From: Symbiodinium natans
Lineage: Eukaryota; Sar; Dinophyceae; Suessiales; Symbiodiniaceae
Assembly (NCBI GenBank): GCA_905221605.1
Contig: CAJNDS010002228.1
Location: forward strand, 124,001-188,000
Reading direction: 5' to 3'
DNA length: 64,000 nt
The translations under genes were made by a program, and so were the position numbers. The notes under the pieces are model-generated. The model made no database searches. It was not told where the DNA came from and worked only from the letters and a program-made list of their open reading frames with translations. Shown one piece after another: positions 42,215-52,667 of the stretch; positions within the stretch are counted from its first letter, which is position 1; every line of letters begins with the position of its first letter.

Positions 42215-42790
42215 ACCCTAAACCCTAAACCCTAAACCCTAAACCCTGAACCCTGAACCCTGAACCCTAAACCCTAAACCCTAAACCTTAATGGCCAGGG
42301 GATGCTCAGGACCGCCCAAGACACGACTCATGTCCCTAAACCCGAAACCCCAAACCCTAAATCCTAAACCCTAAACCCTTAAAAAACACCCTAAACCCTA
42401 AACCTTTTCCCTTCCTGGAGGGCCCTGAGCTCAAGTCAGGGCCGCAGGGGAGTACAGGGAATTCCTGGACCCTGAATCCTAAACCCTACATCCTGAACCC
42501 TAAATCCTAAACCCTAAACCTTAAACGCGAAACCCTAAATCCCTAAACCCTACATCCTAAACCCGACACTCGCGCGGCATCGGTTTGCCCTCTCCTGTGA
42601 CTTCCTGTGGCGCGATGGTGCAGGCGGCGCTGAGGCCGAAGACAGCCACGGAGGCGCCCAGGACCTACGGGGAAGGGGGGGGTTTAGGGTTTAGGGTTTA
42701 GGGTGTAGGGTTTGGGGTTCAGGGTTTCGGGTTTCGAGTTTGGGGTTTAGGGTTTGGGGTTTAGGGTTTGGGGTTTAGGGCTTGAGGGCT
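42215..42790. repeat. CCCTAAA arrays, unique piece, TTTAGGG arrays
   Basis: C-rich blocks at 42215-42290, 42340-42405 and 42475-42560 face a G-rich block at 42681-42790. The 42585-42680 piece between them is open after GTGCAG (AALRPKTATEAPRTYG or, shifted, GAEAEDSHGGAQDLRG) and probably is an exon. 42895-43170 is AT-rich microsatellite without genes. Confidence 0.75.
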
Positions 42791-43199
42791 TCAGGGCTCA
42801 CAGGCTGTTTGGCTCCAAGGGCTGCGAGCCCTCGAAGATACCTGAACCCCACATGCCAACCCTCAAGCCTTCACCCCCTCTCCCCCCCCAAAGAAGAAAG
42901 TAACATGTAAATATGTATATATAGAAATAGTAGTAGTGATAATTTATTTCTAATAATCAAATTACACAAATGAAAAAATCAAGACATAAAAAGTAACTAA
43001 ATTAAAAGAAAAAGATATAAATATAAATATAAATATGAATAGAAATATAGATATAGATATAGATATAAATACAAATATAGATACAAATATAAATATAAAT
43101 ATAAATCTAAATATAAGTTTACATATATAAATATACATAGAAATTTAATTAAAATTTAAATACGAATAAGAAGAAGCACATACGAGCAATCAACAACAG

Positions 43200-43285
43200 C
43201 CAGAACCGACGCGAGGAGCCCGATGCGCCGGAGCCCGCGCTTCCCTCCCGCCGGCCCTCCGCCCGCGTTCCCAGGGGAAGTCAGG
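43200..43285 (+). CDS. Pro/Arg-rich exon candidate
   Basis: From AACAG the frame QNRREEPDAPEPALPSRRPS ARVPRGSQ runs to a G|GTTTCG site where TTTAGGG-type repeats start. GC-rich piece in AT-rich surroundings. Confidence 0.4.
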
Positions 43286-43830
43286 GTTTCGGATTCAGGG
43301 TTTAGGGTTCAGGGTTCAGGGTTCAGGGTTCAGGGTTTAGGGTTTAGGGTTTAGGGTTCAGGGTTTCGGGTTTAGGGTTCAGGGTTTAGGGAGGGGGGGG
43401 GGGGGGGTCCTTGGAGTTGGGTTGAAGGTTTTGGGGTTGAATCGGGGTTTCCAAGGATGCATAGGGCCTAGAAGGGTTTGTGGAGGGCTTGTATGGGGTT
43501 TAGATGGTTGAAGAGGTTTTACAGGCCTGTAGGGTCTTAGGCTGAGAGTTGGTTTGGAGAGTGTTCGGGTACTGCAGAAACCCTGAGCTCCTAGTTCCGC
43601 AAACCCCTAAACCCTGAAAACCCCTATACTATAGCCCTAAAGCCCGGAAACCCCGGATGCTAGAATTCCCTAAAGCCCCTCAATCCCCCTAAACCCAAAG
43701 ATCCTTTAAACAAAAAGGGCCGAAACCCGAAAACCCTACGCCCTCGAACGCCCAAGCCCTAAAACCTGAAACCCCTCTCCACAAACCCCATAAACCCCAA
43801 AACCCTAAAACCTTAAACCCCCCAAACCAG

Positions 43831-43917
43831 GCCTTGCAGAGATTGGCCAAGGAGGCCCTGCAGGCCGCCAGAGGCCGGGGGGCCTTGCTCCCGTATTTGG
43901 CGCTTTCCGAAGTTCAG
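43831..43917 (+). CDS. 29-codon exon with canonical splice sites
   Basis: AACCAG|GCC ... GTTCAG|GTAAGG. Reads ALQRLAKEALQAARGRGALL PYLALSEVQ: an amphipathic helix. Upstream is a long degenerate CCCTAAA/CCCCTAAA stretch (43595-43830), downstream a family B element that begins at the donor itself, then TTTAGGG (44000-44060). One of the best-supported small exons here; parent gene unknown. Confidence 0.65.
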
Positions 43918-43996
43918 GTAAGGAGCCCTTATTCTAAGGGGAATCCCACTATTCAATGGACTATATTCGGGTTCCCCTATTCTCGTAAACCCCCAT
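43917..43996. mobile_element. MITE-like element, family B copy 6 (inverted), at a splice donor
   Basis: AGGAGCCCTTATTCTAAGGG ... CCTATTCTCGTAAACCCCCAT is the reverse complement of family B. Its first bases overlap the GTAAGG donor of the preceding exon. Confidence 0.7.
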
Positions 43997-44326
43997 TTAG
44001 GTTCAGGGTTCAGGATTTTGGGGTTTAGAGTGTGGGTTTAGGGTTTTAGGGCTTTAGGGCTTCGAGTACACAATATTTTATCGGGTTCAAAAGGCTTTGA
44101 GGGGGGGGACGTTGACGGCGTGTTCTTACAGGCTTCCTAGTGCTTGGGCCTTAGGATTTGAGCGATGAGGATATTTTTCTAGGGGTTGAGTTTTGACCCT
44201 TCGGGGCCTCAGCTGCCCAAAATGCCCTAAACAGCCCCCCCCACAGGCCTCTAAAGCTCTAAGGCACCTACTCTCTAAGACCCCAAACCCTCAAGCCACG
44301 GAAGCCTTATACATTGGACCAAACAT

Positions 44327-44418
44327 TGGGATGTTCCCCCTTCTACTAACAGTCCCTAATTGGGATTGTAGTACCCCCCCCCCCCTTTTGGAGTGTTAGC
44401 ATACGGGGGAACGCCTCC
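44327..44418. mobile_element. MITE-like element, family A copy
   Basis: TTGGGATGTTCCCCCTTCTA ... AGCATACGGGGGAACGCCTCC; the inner TACCCCC run has expanded to a C tract. A possible exon (VLLVVRPQLHL, 44433-44470) follows before a TTTAGGG array (44472-44572). Confidence 0.65.
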
Positions 44419-44713
44419 AAAGCCCCCATAGCTGGCAGGTGCTCCTGGTGGTGAGGCCGCAGCTTCACCTCTAGGGTTTAGGGCTTAGGGTTAGGGTTTA
44501 GGGTTTAGGGTTTAGGGTTGAGGGTTTAGGGTTTAGGGTTTAGGGTTTAGGGTTTGGGGTTTAGGGTTTAGGAAAGTCGTACTGGGGCGGTCCCTCAAGA
44601 TCTCGTTTAAGGTTTAAGCTATGAGCCCATTCTAAGGGGCTTCGAAATTGCTGCCCGGCCGAACATTGTGAATGCCCCCCAGTGCCAAGAACCATCCCGC
44701 CTAAAGTCTGCAG

Positions 44714-44850
44714 GCTGCAGCTCTGGCCGTGGAGCCCGCAGCCCGAGTAAACGCTGTAACAGGAACCAGGGGTTGTCACAGCAACTTTGCTTCAGAAACC
44801 TGTGGAACTAGGCCAAAATGTGGGGAGGCCTGTACAGTTTCTGTTTCATG
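44714..44850 (+). CDS. exon candidate, Ala/Val then Cys-rich
   Basis: After TCTGCAG: AAALAVEPAARVNAVTGTRG, then CHSNFASETCGTRPKCGEAC. Five cysteines in ~25 residues would suit an extracellular module, but the 3' boundary is unknown and a 20-base C run follows (44851-44870). Confidence 0.4.
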
Positions 44851-44930
44851 TCCCCCCCCCCCCCCCCCCCGTGCTGGTTACGTCTTAAGCGGCCGAGTTT
44901 TTCGGGCTCAGGGTTTGATGCCTTAAGGGT

Positions 44931-45028
44931 TGGGATGTTTTCCCTTGTACTAAGAGTCCTTAATAGGGAGTATATATGGGGTACTAAAGTCCCTATGAAG
45001 GACTGCTAGTATAAGGGGCAACATCCCA
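44931..45028. mobile_element. MITE-like element, family A, full copy
   Basis: 98 bp, TTGGGATGTTTTCCCTTGTA ... AAGGGGCAACATCCCAA, interior AGAGTCCTTAATAGGGAG and CCCTATGAAGGACTGCT forming the inner stem. Confidence 0.8.
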
Positions 45029-45189
45029 ACTCAGGGGATTGAGGAGGTCAGGAGGTTTGGGGTTCTTTGTGCCCAGGGCCTGGGCAGACTTTCAACATCT
45101 TGTGGCCGAGGGTTGGCATCAATGATTAGAGCAGGTAGCCTGAGGACGAGGCAGCAGGGCCTGAGCCTCTTGCCACCCGCGTCCTGCAG

Positions 45190-45309
45190 CCTCATGCAAG
45201 CCCCGAATGCCCGAGGCACATGGTGAAGAAGTTGCAGGAGGCATGCGGCGGGTGGCTGCAGAGGGCATGTACTATATGGAGTCAACCGATCTATCGGTGG
45301 GCCTATTGA
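45190..45309 (+). CDS. probable terminal exon
   Basis: CCTGCAG, then PHASPECPRHMVKKLQEACG GWLQRACTIWSQPIYRWAY and TGA (45307). Mixed composition with Trp and Cys; unknown family. Confidence 0.4.
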   Translation, partial: PHASPECPRHMVKKLQEACGGWLQRACTIWSQPIYRWAY

Positions 45310-45431
45310 CTTTGCAGCTGCATCGCCCCTAAACCCTGTGCCCTAAACCCTATATCCTAAACCCTAAACCCTAAACCCTGAACCCCAAACACACCCTAAA
45401 CCCTAAACCCTAGGCCCCAAACTCCAACAAG

Positions 45432-46322
45432 GTGGCCGATGAGGAGCCCTCAGCTCCCGCAGATGGAGGCCGGCTGGAAGCCCCGAAAGCCTCAAGCCTA
45501 AACCCTAAACCCTAAAGACCTAAACCCTAAACCCTACACCCTAACCCCTAAACACTAAACCCTAAACCCTAAACTAACCAGGGGTGCTGGAAGGGTTTGT
45601 TGGTAGAAATGCCTTGGGGGTTTTGCGGGGTTTTACGTGTCAAATGAGGGGCTTTAGTGGTTGGGGGCTTTGAGGGGCTTCTTGTTTGAGGGCTCAAGCT
45701 TAACTTGCGGGGGGTTGAGGGTTTTGGGCTCAGTTTTTTTGGCAACAACTCCTCTTCAATTGCAACCATCTGGTCGTCCAAGGCGGCGAAGAGATGCGCG
45801 GCGCTCGGTCCAACTGACTGTGGACACCGAACATCCTGAACCCTAAGCCCTAAACCCTAAACTCGTGTGTGTTCCTAGTTTGTCATGTATGGCTTCCTGG
45901 CTCGACTTTCAGCCAAGGTCGGTCCAGCCGCTTCCTACGCAGCTTCGGGCGCTTGCACGAGCCCCAATGCCGGTTTTCCATCGGCAGGCTCCCCAAGTGA
46001 GGGCCAGTTTGGAAAAAACTGGCCTGATATTGGCGTGGAGGTGTCAAGCGAGGAAGAGGCTACATTTGATTTACATTCTGATGGCCTCAGTGCCCATACA
46101 GAGCAGATCATGTTTTGGGCTACTGGCCCTTTAAAGCACCAGGTGACACCTGGCGCCGATGCCTCAACTTACCAGTACGACTTCGCCTCAGCCGGCGACG
46201 ATGTCGATGCCTGTTTCAGGACCCTGGGCGGGGGGTTCCTGTGTTTATGGGCCCGGCTATGGGCCACGTACGTCGGAGGGCCGGGGGCTGTTTTGGACAT
46301 GGGCCCTACCCCTCGAACGTGA
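45432..46322 (+). CDS. cluster of three exon candidates
   Basis: 45432-~45490: VADEEPSAPADGGRLEAPKA between CCCTAAA blocks. ~45740-45836: ATTPLQLQPSGRPRRRRDAR RSVQLTVDTEHPE. ~45870-46322: FVMYGFLARLSAKVGPAASY, then FGKNWPDIGVEVSSEEEATF DLHSDGL... a long acidic, non-repetitive frame behind a CCCTAAA stretch (45838-45862). The third is the most convincing single piece in this interval. No domain recognised. Confidence 0.4.
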
Positions 46323-46449
46323 GTTGTGAGGGGCCCAATCAAAGCCATGATGCGCGAACTGTGGGTTGCTCTGTCGTTATGGTCATTCTTTGGGTCTTGT
46401 ATCTAGTATGGGTCAAAAGGGAACCTTGACTTTGCAACCTCTCCACAGC

Positions 46450-46823
46450 AGCCACACGACTCCCAAGCAGCAGGAACATCCGACGGCGGCTGGAAGTCGA
46501 GATGGGAGATGGGTGCGTGGCGCGGGTCTTGTGGGTTTGGACCTGCAGCCGAGTCTATCTCTGCTAAGCTCCGAAGCCCCCGGAAGTCCCCACGGCCTGT
46601 CTTGCACCAATGCGCTAGCTCAACCGCTGTTTGAGACACCCCGAACCCCAAAGCCTTTCTCCGCAACTCAGTAACTCTAAACCCTAAACCCTAAACCCTA
46701 AACCCTGAACCTAAAACCTAAACCCTACACCCTACACCCTAAAGTCCCCAAAGCACTGAGGTCCAAGTGTCCTTGCAGTTCGCCAGGCCAGGGGCCCGCT
46801 CGGAAAAGCTTATTGCAAGTCTT
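46450..46823 (+). CDS. exon candidates around a CCCTAAA array
   Basis: 46450-~46640 is open in two + frames after CTCCACAG (QPHDSQAAGTSDGGWKSRWE or SHTTPKQQEHPTAAGS); I cannot choose. 46779-46823 (acceptor TTGCAG) reads FARPGARSEKLIASL and ends at CTT|GTTTAGGG, the start of a TTTAGGG stretch. A CCCTAAA block (46677-46745) lies between. Confidence 0.4.
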
Positions 46824-47661
46824 GTTTAGGGTTTAGGGTTAGGGCCCCTTCGTCGGGCTCTCATGGGGTTGGAGTTTCAGGACTTCTGTTGAGGTTCTCT
46901 AGTCTAAGGGGGCCTGGCACAATACACAGTAGTTAGACGAGCGCATATATTTGTAGGGATACATGGAGTGTGTGCTTGAAGTCTTTGCACCTCCATGCAA
47001 GGGTTCGGGTCCGGGATAAGGTTGAGAGCAAATTCGGGTCGGAGGCCTAGGTGCGCGATGCCTGCACGACAGGTGACCGGATCCGGCTCACTTCCCTGTG
47101 GCGCGTGCGGATGGAAAAGAGCACTCATGAAAGCCGGCAACCGGCTACGCAGAGACACTCAAGCGTACTCAAGCCTTCAGCTGCGCCTCAGACTGGGTTC
47201 GCGGTTTGCGGGGGCAGCAATGTTGCCATATGTTGACGCCGCCAGCTGTTGCTCCAAATAGCCGCAGGGCAGAATTCCGCACTTGCTGCAGACATTGTTC
47301 GTGTGTTGGTTTGACGAAGCAATTAACGAGATGTCTCTTCACCCAGTTCAGCCAACCCTCTTCCCCTAACCCCCACGCCCCCCGTCTGCTGATCTGGCGA
47401 CATGCTCTGATCGGGTGAACCTGAGCGATGGGTAGCCCGAGGCTCAGCACGTTCGAAGCGTTCCCACCCAGGGAATGAAGCCGATGCTCCTGAAAACACA
47501 GCCAAGTGTGGCGCGGCATCAGCGCGCCCAATAATTAGCAAGGAAAGTGCCATTTAGCCGTGAATCCGAATGTGGGGGGATGTAGGGCCCTGAGGCACCT
47601 GCTCGACTGCCTTAGCAGACACCTCGCCCTCGGCAGGCCGCTAGTGTTTTCGTGCCTGCAG

Positions 47662-47790
47662 GGACAATGCGAAACCGCCTTTGTCTCCGAAATGTGGCAC
47701 TTGGGTTTCGTCATCTTGTGGGGTTGTGACGGGAGTTCTTTTTCTTGGGGCAAGCGAAGACAGGACCTTCTGAATACCCAGTTCTCTTGA
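47662..47790 (+). CDS. probable terminal exon
   Basis: From CCTGCAG: GQCETAFVSEMWHLGFVILW GCDGSSFSWGKRRQDLLNTQ FS-stop (TGA 47788). Hydrophobic core plus Trp/Cys make it coding-like. The preceding 46900-47640 has overlapping weak ORFs on both strands, one (47075-47200) possibly an exon. Confidence 0.4.
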   Translation, partial: GQCETAFVSEMWHLGFVILWGCDGSSFSWGKRRQDLLNTQFS

Positions 47791-48039
47791 TACGTCTTGG
47801 CCACCAGTTGTCCTAAACTCTAAACACTACTATTAACCCTAAGCCCCTAAACCCAAATGAGCCTCAAAAACCCTTAAGCCCCTGAACCCTAGACCCCCAA
47901 ACCGAATCAAAACGCCAGAGGGAGGCGGGTCCGGACAATGAGCTCGAGGAATGTCCCATCCATGTCTCACCTTCGAGAGAGCAACTGGGTGTGGACTGAG
48001 GGTTCGTAGTAGCGTATACAATCATACAAAGGAAAGGGT

Positions 48040-48149
48040 ACTTGGTAGCCCGGGTACCCTTTTCCCTTTTTTTGGTTCAAGGTTCCCTCATAAAATGACC
48101 AACCTCAAAAAGGGTGCCCTTATTGTAATAGGGTTACTGGGCTACCAAG
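48040..48149. mobile_element. MITE-like element, family C copy 2
   Basis: ACTTGGTAGCCCGGGTACCC ... GGGTTACTGGGCTACCAAG, same ends and interior as 832-939, some 47 kb away. Confidence 0.75.
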
Positions 48150-48411
48150 GGTTAAGTGAGGCATCTATGCGTTGCGTATTGTTGCTTGGAACCACTGAGC
48201 GCAGGCTGCGGCCGCTTGCAGCGCCTGGGGTGGCAGTTCTGGGTTAGTTTTTTTTGCTTACGTTGTATACTTTTGTATTGTTCTCAATTGTTATTATTTT
48301 TCACATTCATGATTATTAGTATTATCCTATCTTTATTTTCTAGTATTATTATCATTACGATGGTTATTGTTATTATCAATTATCATCATTGTCATTATCA
48401 TGATGTTATCA

Positions 48412-48524
48412 CTATATGGGCGGCTGTCAAAATTATGATCCCTTTTGGGGTACCCTAAATATTAGGTGCCGTATTACAATAGGGATCCAAAAAGGGACCA
48501 TAATTTTGACAGCCACCCATATAG
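48412..48524. mobile_element. MITE-like element, family F, 31-bp inverted ends
   Basis: 113 bp; the first 31 bases (CTATATGGGCGGCTGTCAAA + ATTATGATCCC) match the reverse complement of the last 31 with two differences. Only copy in the window, and the least diverged ends of all elements here. TA dinucleotides at both tips are compatible with a TA target site. Confidence 0.8.
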
Positions 48525-48595
48525 AGCATCTCAAGGTGGTTCGGGCTGCGCTTAGGCTACTGCCATCAGTGAATTGGGCTGCGTGGGGGTCCTAG

Positions 48596-48685
48596 GCGAA
48601 ACTTCGGCTCCAAGAGTGTTAAGGGCACATGCCTTGGGGGCGCAGCTGCTAAAGGGGGCAGAGCCAGGTCCCAGAACCCTGCAGG
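48596..48685 (+). CDS. exon candidate ending at a TTTAGGG array
   Basis: CCTAG acceptor, frame ETSAPRVLRAHALGAQLLKG AEPGPRTLQ, then CAGG|GTTTAGGG (array 48686-48716). Confidence 0.45.
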
Positions 48686-48792
48686 GTTTAGGGTTTAGGG
48701 TTTAGGGTTTAGGGTATAACCACATCTCACCATCATGCCAAAAGTGGCTGTGGCCAGAGCCGTAACTCACAAGGGACCCCACAACGCAGATG

Positions 48793-48928
48793 CCCCAAAC
48801 CCCAAACCCCAAACCCCAAACCCCAAACCCCAAACCCCAAACCCCAAACCCCAAACCCCAAACCCCAAACCCCAAACCCCAAACCCCAAACCCTAAGCCC
48901 TAAACCCTAAACCCTAAACCCTAAACCC
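48793..48928. repeat. CCCCAAA variant heptamer array
   Basis: About 14 perfect CCCCAAA units (a C-for-T change of CCCTAAA) before five normal CCCTAAA units. Homogeneous variant blocks show that the arrays expand locally. Confidence 0.95.
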
Positions 48929-48937
48929 TGCATGGAG

Positions 48938-49034
48938 CCTGTTTGGAAGCTGAAGAGTTTACGTGCGCCCGAAACCCGTCGTCCAGTGAGGCGATGCCAT
49001 GCCAGGGCCTGAGTGAGCGAAGATGCGTCAGAGG
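48938..49034 (+). CDS. exon candidate, Cys-containing
   Basis: Directly after the CCCCAAA/CCCTAAA array: CLEAEEFTCARNPSSSEAMP CQGLSERRCVRG, ending at GG|GTTTAG. Downstream 49035-49145 is a ~12-bp GTTTTGTTTGGG minisatellite. Confidence 0.4.
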
Positions 49035-49145
49035 GTTTAGATTTTGTTTGGGTTTTGTTTGGGTTTTGTTTAGGTTTTGTTTATGTTTTGTTTATGTTTT
49101 GTTTGGGTTTTGTTTAGGTTTTGTTCAGATTTCGCTTAGGGTTTG
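49035..49145. repeat. GTTTTGTTTGGG minisatellite
   Basis: About nine 11-12-bp units with GG/AG/AT variants. A - and + frame remain open but encode only Phe/Cys/Leu/Gly repeats. Confidence 0.85.
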
Positions 49146-49779
49146 TTTAATCCACATGGTTGAAGCCGGAAGCCACGCCCAGAAAATTCTGGGATCGATG
49201 CTGCCGAACAAGAACATTTGTGGTTGCACTTGGCTTGCGCGGGCAACCGCAGCACCTTGAATGGGGCCTTGGCTGCTGTTAGTTGTTGCCTTAGGAGCAC
49301 TGTGATCCTTGCGAAGATGACGGTGCTGCTGCAGCCGACCTCTCTTCCGAGCATCCGCTGCTGGCGAGAATGCAGCAGGAGCCTGCGCACCCTGAACCCG
49401 CCTAAGCCCCTAAACAAAGACAAGAAGAAGCCCTAAGCCCTAAGCGCGCGTATGAGTTCTCACACCCTAGGCCCTAATCATCCGACTTCCTAAGCCCCAA
49501 AAACCCTAAAGCCCCTAAAGCCCCCAAACCCTCAACCCTAAACCCTAAACCCTAAACCTGAACCCTAAGTAAACCCTCGAAATCCCAAACCCAGATGTTG
49601 TTTCTGCCAGCCTGAGGCATAGGCTGGACCGCCCATGTAGATATTGTAAATCATGTATTTTCGTCATATTTGCATGAACAAGTTGTATGTACACAGACTA
49701 ACATCGACATCTATTCATGTCTATGTGTATTTCTATTGTTTAAATGTATGTAAGGAAAGTCATGTAAGGCAAGGCAAGG

Positions 49780-49970
49780 CCATGCAATGCAGATGCAGAT
49801 GCAGATGCGCATGCAAATGCAATTCCAAATGCAAATGCAAGTGCAATGCAACATGTACGCATGTATGTTGTTTTCTGTAACATATACATATGCATATGTG
49901 AAATGTGCATGTAGATGTAGAGGTATGTGAGTGTATATATATATATATATATATACATGTACATATGTAT
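49780..49970. repeat. ATGCAG/ATGCAA and AT microsatellites
   Basis: Hexamers ATGCAG, ATGCAA (49780-49860) and TA repeats (49935-49975). ORFs on the - strand through them are low complexity. Confidence 0.85.
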
Positions 49971-50274
49971 ATAGGATGCCAAGAGGCCCAACTTTGACTG
50001 TCATGGGCTTGTGGCACTAGCAGACGGGTTAGAAATCGTGGAGAGATCAGGAGCAGGAGGGTGACGCAGCCACGCCGCGTGGTCACCTCAGAAGCTTGGG
50101 GGAAGTGTGGGCGCATCTCGCAAAACAAAGAAGTGAAGCAATGCTGCAGCCCTAAACCCTAAACCCTAATCCCTAAACCGCAAGCTCTAAACCCTATACC
50201 CTATACCCTAAACCCTAACCCTAGTGCCTCCGGCCCAGCCCCCAGGCCCAAAAACCCATAAACCGAAGCTTCAG

Positions 50275-50340
50275 GGACGCCGCGGGGCCCTGCCCCGCCT
50301 TGGGCGCTGCAGCAAGAAGAGCGGCGGGTGCGCCATCGCA
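50275..50340 (+). CDS. exon candidate before family E element
   Basis: Acceptor CTTCAG, frame GRRGALPRLGRCSKKSGGCA IAESGQ; behind a CCCTAAA stretch (50145-50225). The family E element starts at ~50354. Confidence 0.35.
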
Positions 50341-50353
50341 GAGTCTGGGCAAT

Positions 50354-50440
50354 ATAGGGTCGGAATAATTACTAATTGTTTTCCCTTTTTCTATAAGAAC
50401 CCCCAAAACCCTATTCTAATTATTCAGGCCCCTTTATTAA
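50354..50440. mobile_element. MITE-like element, family E copy 2
   Basis: TAGGGTCGGAATAATTACTA ... TTCTAATTATTCAGGCCCC; inverted AATAATTA ends. Relatives at 17930 and 54445. Confidence 0.6.
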
Positions 50441-50660
50441 GCAAGATTCTGGTCAGGTAGAACATGTCGATGCATCGGTGTCCATGAAGTTGTCTCGGAT
50501 GATTTCGGGTCTTAAGTGGTCATGATCATACTTGAGGCTGAGGCTTTTCAGACATTCTGTACGCCAGCTCGCTGCGCTCTAAGATGGCACCTCCCCAAAA
50601 GCATCCACTGGCTTTGATGCCTGGAGTTCGGAGTGAGAATCGGCAGCCCCACACCGGCAG

Positions 50661-50795
50661 GTGGATCGCACTGCCACCGGCGCGACGCCCCCGCGGTCGC
50701 CGACGCCACCGCGTGCCGTACCGCCAGGCGCAACTCGGGACAGGGCTAGGGGGATGGCCGCGGGAAATCATGATCATGAAAACCCCAACCTCTAA
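50661..50795 (+). CDS. Pro/Thr/Arg-rich exon candidate
   Basis: CGGCAG acceptor, VDRTATGATPPRSPTPPRAV PPGATRDRARGMAAGNHDHE, stop TAA. An alternative frame from ATG 50584 is also open; the choice is not secure. Confidence 0.35.
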   Translation: MDRTATGATPPRSPTPPRAVPPGATRDRARGMAAGNHDHENPNL

Positions 50796-50919
50796 ACCCT
50801 ACAGTACTGGCTGAACGCTGAAGATGGGGTGGTCAGAAGCCCTCAGGTGCATGTTTGAGGGATTTCGGGCTTCATGCCCCAAAACCCAGATCTCAACTTG
50901 ATGGCCAGGCTTGCCAGAG

Positions 50920-51060
50920 GACGATGCCTTTTCCGGCATGATTGGGCACATGAGCGTCTCTTGGGATCTGAAGCACAGGCCCAAAGCCCAAGCACAGCCG
51001 GCAGCCCAACCCCCGCAAAAAAGCCCCGAGCCAGCGGCCTTCTTCCAGCCATCGAATTTA
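50920..51060 (+). CDS. exon with acidic start and Gln/Pro-rich tail, ends at TTTAGGG array
   Basis: CCAGAG|GAC: DDAFSGMIGHMSVSWDLKHR PKAQAQPAAQPPQKSPEPAA FFQPSN, then a TTTAGGG-type array (51058-51125). Composition is clearly coding-like over 46 codons. Unknown gene. Confidence 0.55.
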
Positions 51061-51197
51061 GGGTTCAGGGTTCAGGGTTTAGGGTTTAGGGTTTAGGGTT
51101 TAGGATGTAGGGTGTTTAGGGTTTAGGGGTGCCAGGCAAAGAGTGCCGAGAGTGTGCTGACCTTGGCTGGGAGCTTCGGCGCAGACTTCCTCCAGGA

Positions 51198-51855
51198 TGG
51201 GTTTGCGGAAATAACTAGGACCCGGAGTAGGCCCTTCTTTCCTGTTTTTAGGGTTGGGGTTCCTTATAATCCCCTCAAAACCAAGAAGGGTACCCTTTTT
51301 ATTCCTAGGGTACTCCTGGGTCAGAAGGAACCCCAAATTTAGTCTCCAGATAGTAGGGTTCCCTTAAAATAAGGACCCCAATCAGGTACCCTTAATTTCG
51401 GACAACCCTAAGTTGTGCTTCGCAAGAGGATGCAAAGATGTGGGGTTGCGATATTAGGAGTACCTTATTGGGGTACTTGTGATAAGCGAATCCTAGTATT
51501 GGGGGACTATATTGGGGTCCCTTTTTTTGTAAACTCCCATGTGAGTCCTTGTTTAGGTAAGGGCTCCTGAGTTATGAGGGGCCGTATGAAAACAGGGACC
51601 CCGCCGCCAGGACTTGTTCAGGAGCGCGCGGCAAGGCTCCTCTGCAGGGAGACAGGTTTTTTCTTATATGGAGAGTTTAGGAAAGTAGGGGACCCCCAAT
51701 ATAGACCCCAAATTGTAGGATTCCCTTGGGATGTTCCCCCCTATACTAACAGTTCTTAACAGTACCCCTATTATCATCCCTATTCAGGACTGTTAGTAGA
51801 AGGGGAACAGCCCAAAGATTCCCTTATAACAAGGACCTCAATGTCGTACCCCGAA
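51198..51855. mobile_element. cluster of family B MITEs with nested insertions
   Basis: Three family B copies: ~51198-51402 (interrupted at 51226-51327 by an element with GGAGTA...TACTCC ends), 51440-51542 (inverted) and ~51657-51855. The last is split by a family A element (51728-51817) flanked by the 9-bp repeat GATTCCCTT. This gives a relative age: A and the GGAGTA element are younger than B. Confidence 0.75.
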
Positions 51856-52169
51856 TTTCGCATCACGAAACTGGGAAGGGTCAGCCTTGTTGGCCAGGCA
51901 AAGACCTGACAGCGCACGTCCAGAAGGCTTAAGCCTCAGAGCTCAGGGCTCAAAATCTTTCGGGGTGAGATGGAGGGAATGATGCAAGATGATGTAACCT
52001 TTAATCAATATATAATCACAAAGATAACAATAAGAATCATCATAACAGTCATAAATATAAATATATATATATATAAAATGATAAAGAGGATAACTAGTTG
52101 ATAAGAATACAACATATGCAGGTTGTTGCAGGAGTAAGCCGAAGCCTAAGCTGCCTCTTCTCGGTCCAG

Positions 52170-52510
52170 ATCCCTGGTGAGGTCAACCGCCATTCTTGCC
52201 GGTCAAAGTGTTCTCAAGTGTAGCAGCTAGCAAGCTCCTGGGCGCAAGTTCTGGCCCGCTTGAATGTTCTGCCTGTTCCTGCTGTGGCAAGCTGCCCTTG
52301 GCCCAAAGATACAGGGCCGAGAAGTCTGGAATTACTATCTACCGCACACCTTCTTCTCTTCTCAACATTTTTAGCACTTGTATTTCTATTTTCCCGAGTA
52401 AACGCCGCACTTGTTTTGCTCCTTTCGTTCCTCTGAAGCTGCCAAACCCAAGCCGCACAGGTCCACGGTGCGGCCTGCTCCTTGCTCAGCAGCTGCGGCC
52501 TGTTTTGGGG
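52170..52510 (+). CDS. ORF/exon candidate before a TTTAGGG array
   Basis: The frame through KVFSSVAASKLLGASSGPLE CSACSCCGKLPLAQRYRAEK is open to 52525 without an ATG. The first 60 codons look protein-like. A short TTTAGGG array follows (52513-52540). Upstream 51860-52130 is AT-rich. Confidence 0.35.
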
Positions 52511-52666
52511 GGGTTTAGGGTTTAGGGTTTAGGGTTTATGAAGGCACTGGGGCCAGGTTCCGGCTCCCTTCGGTTGTCTTAGGGGCTTGCCTTTCTTCAT
52601 GGCTACCATGTATATGGGCATGTCCCAAAATAGGGGTGCCCTTTTTCGACCCTAAATAGAATGGAA

Positions 52667-52667
<1 letters not shown>

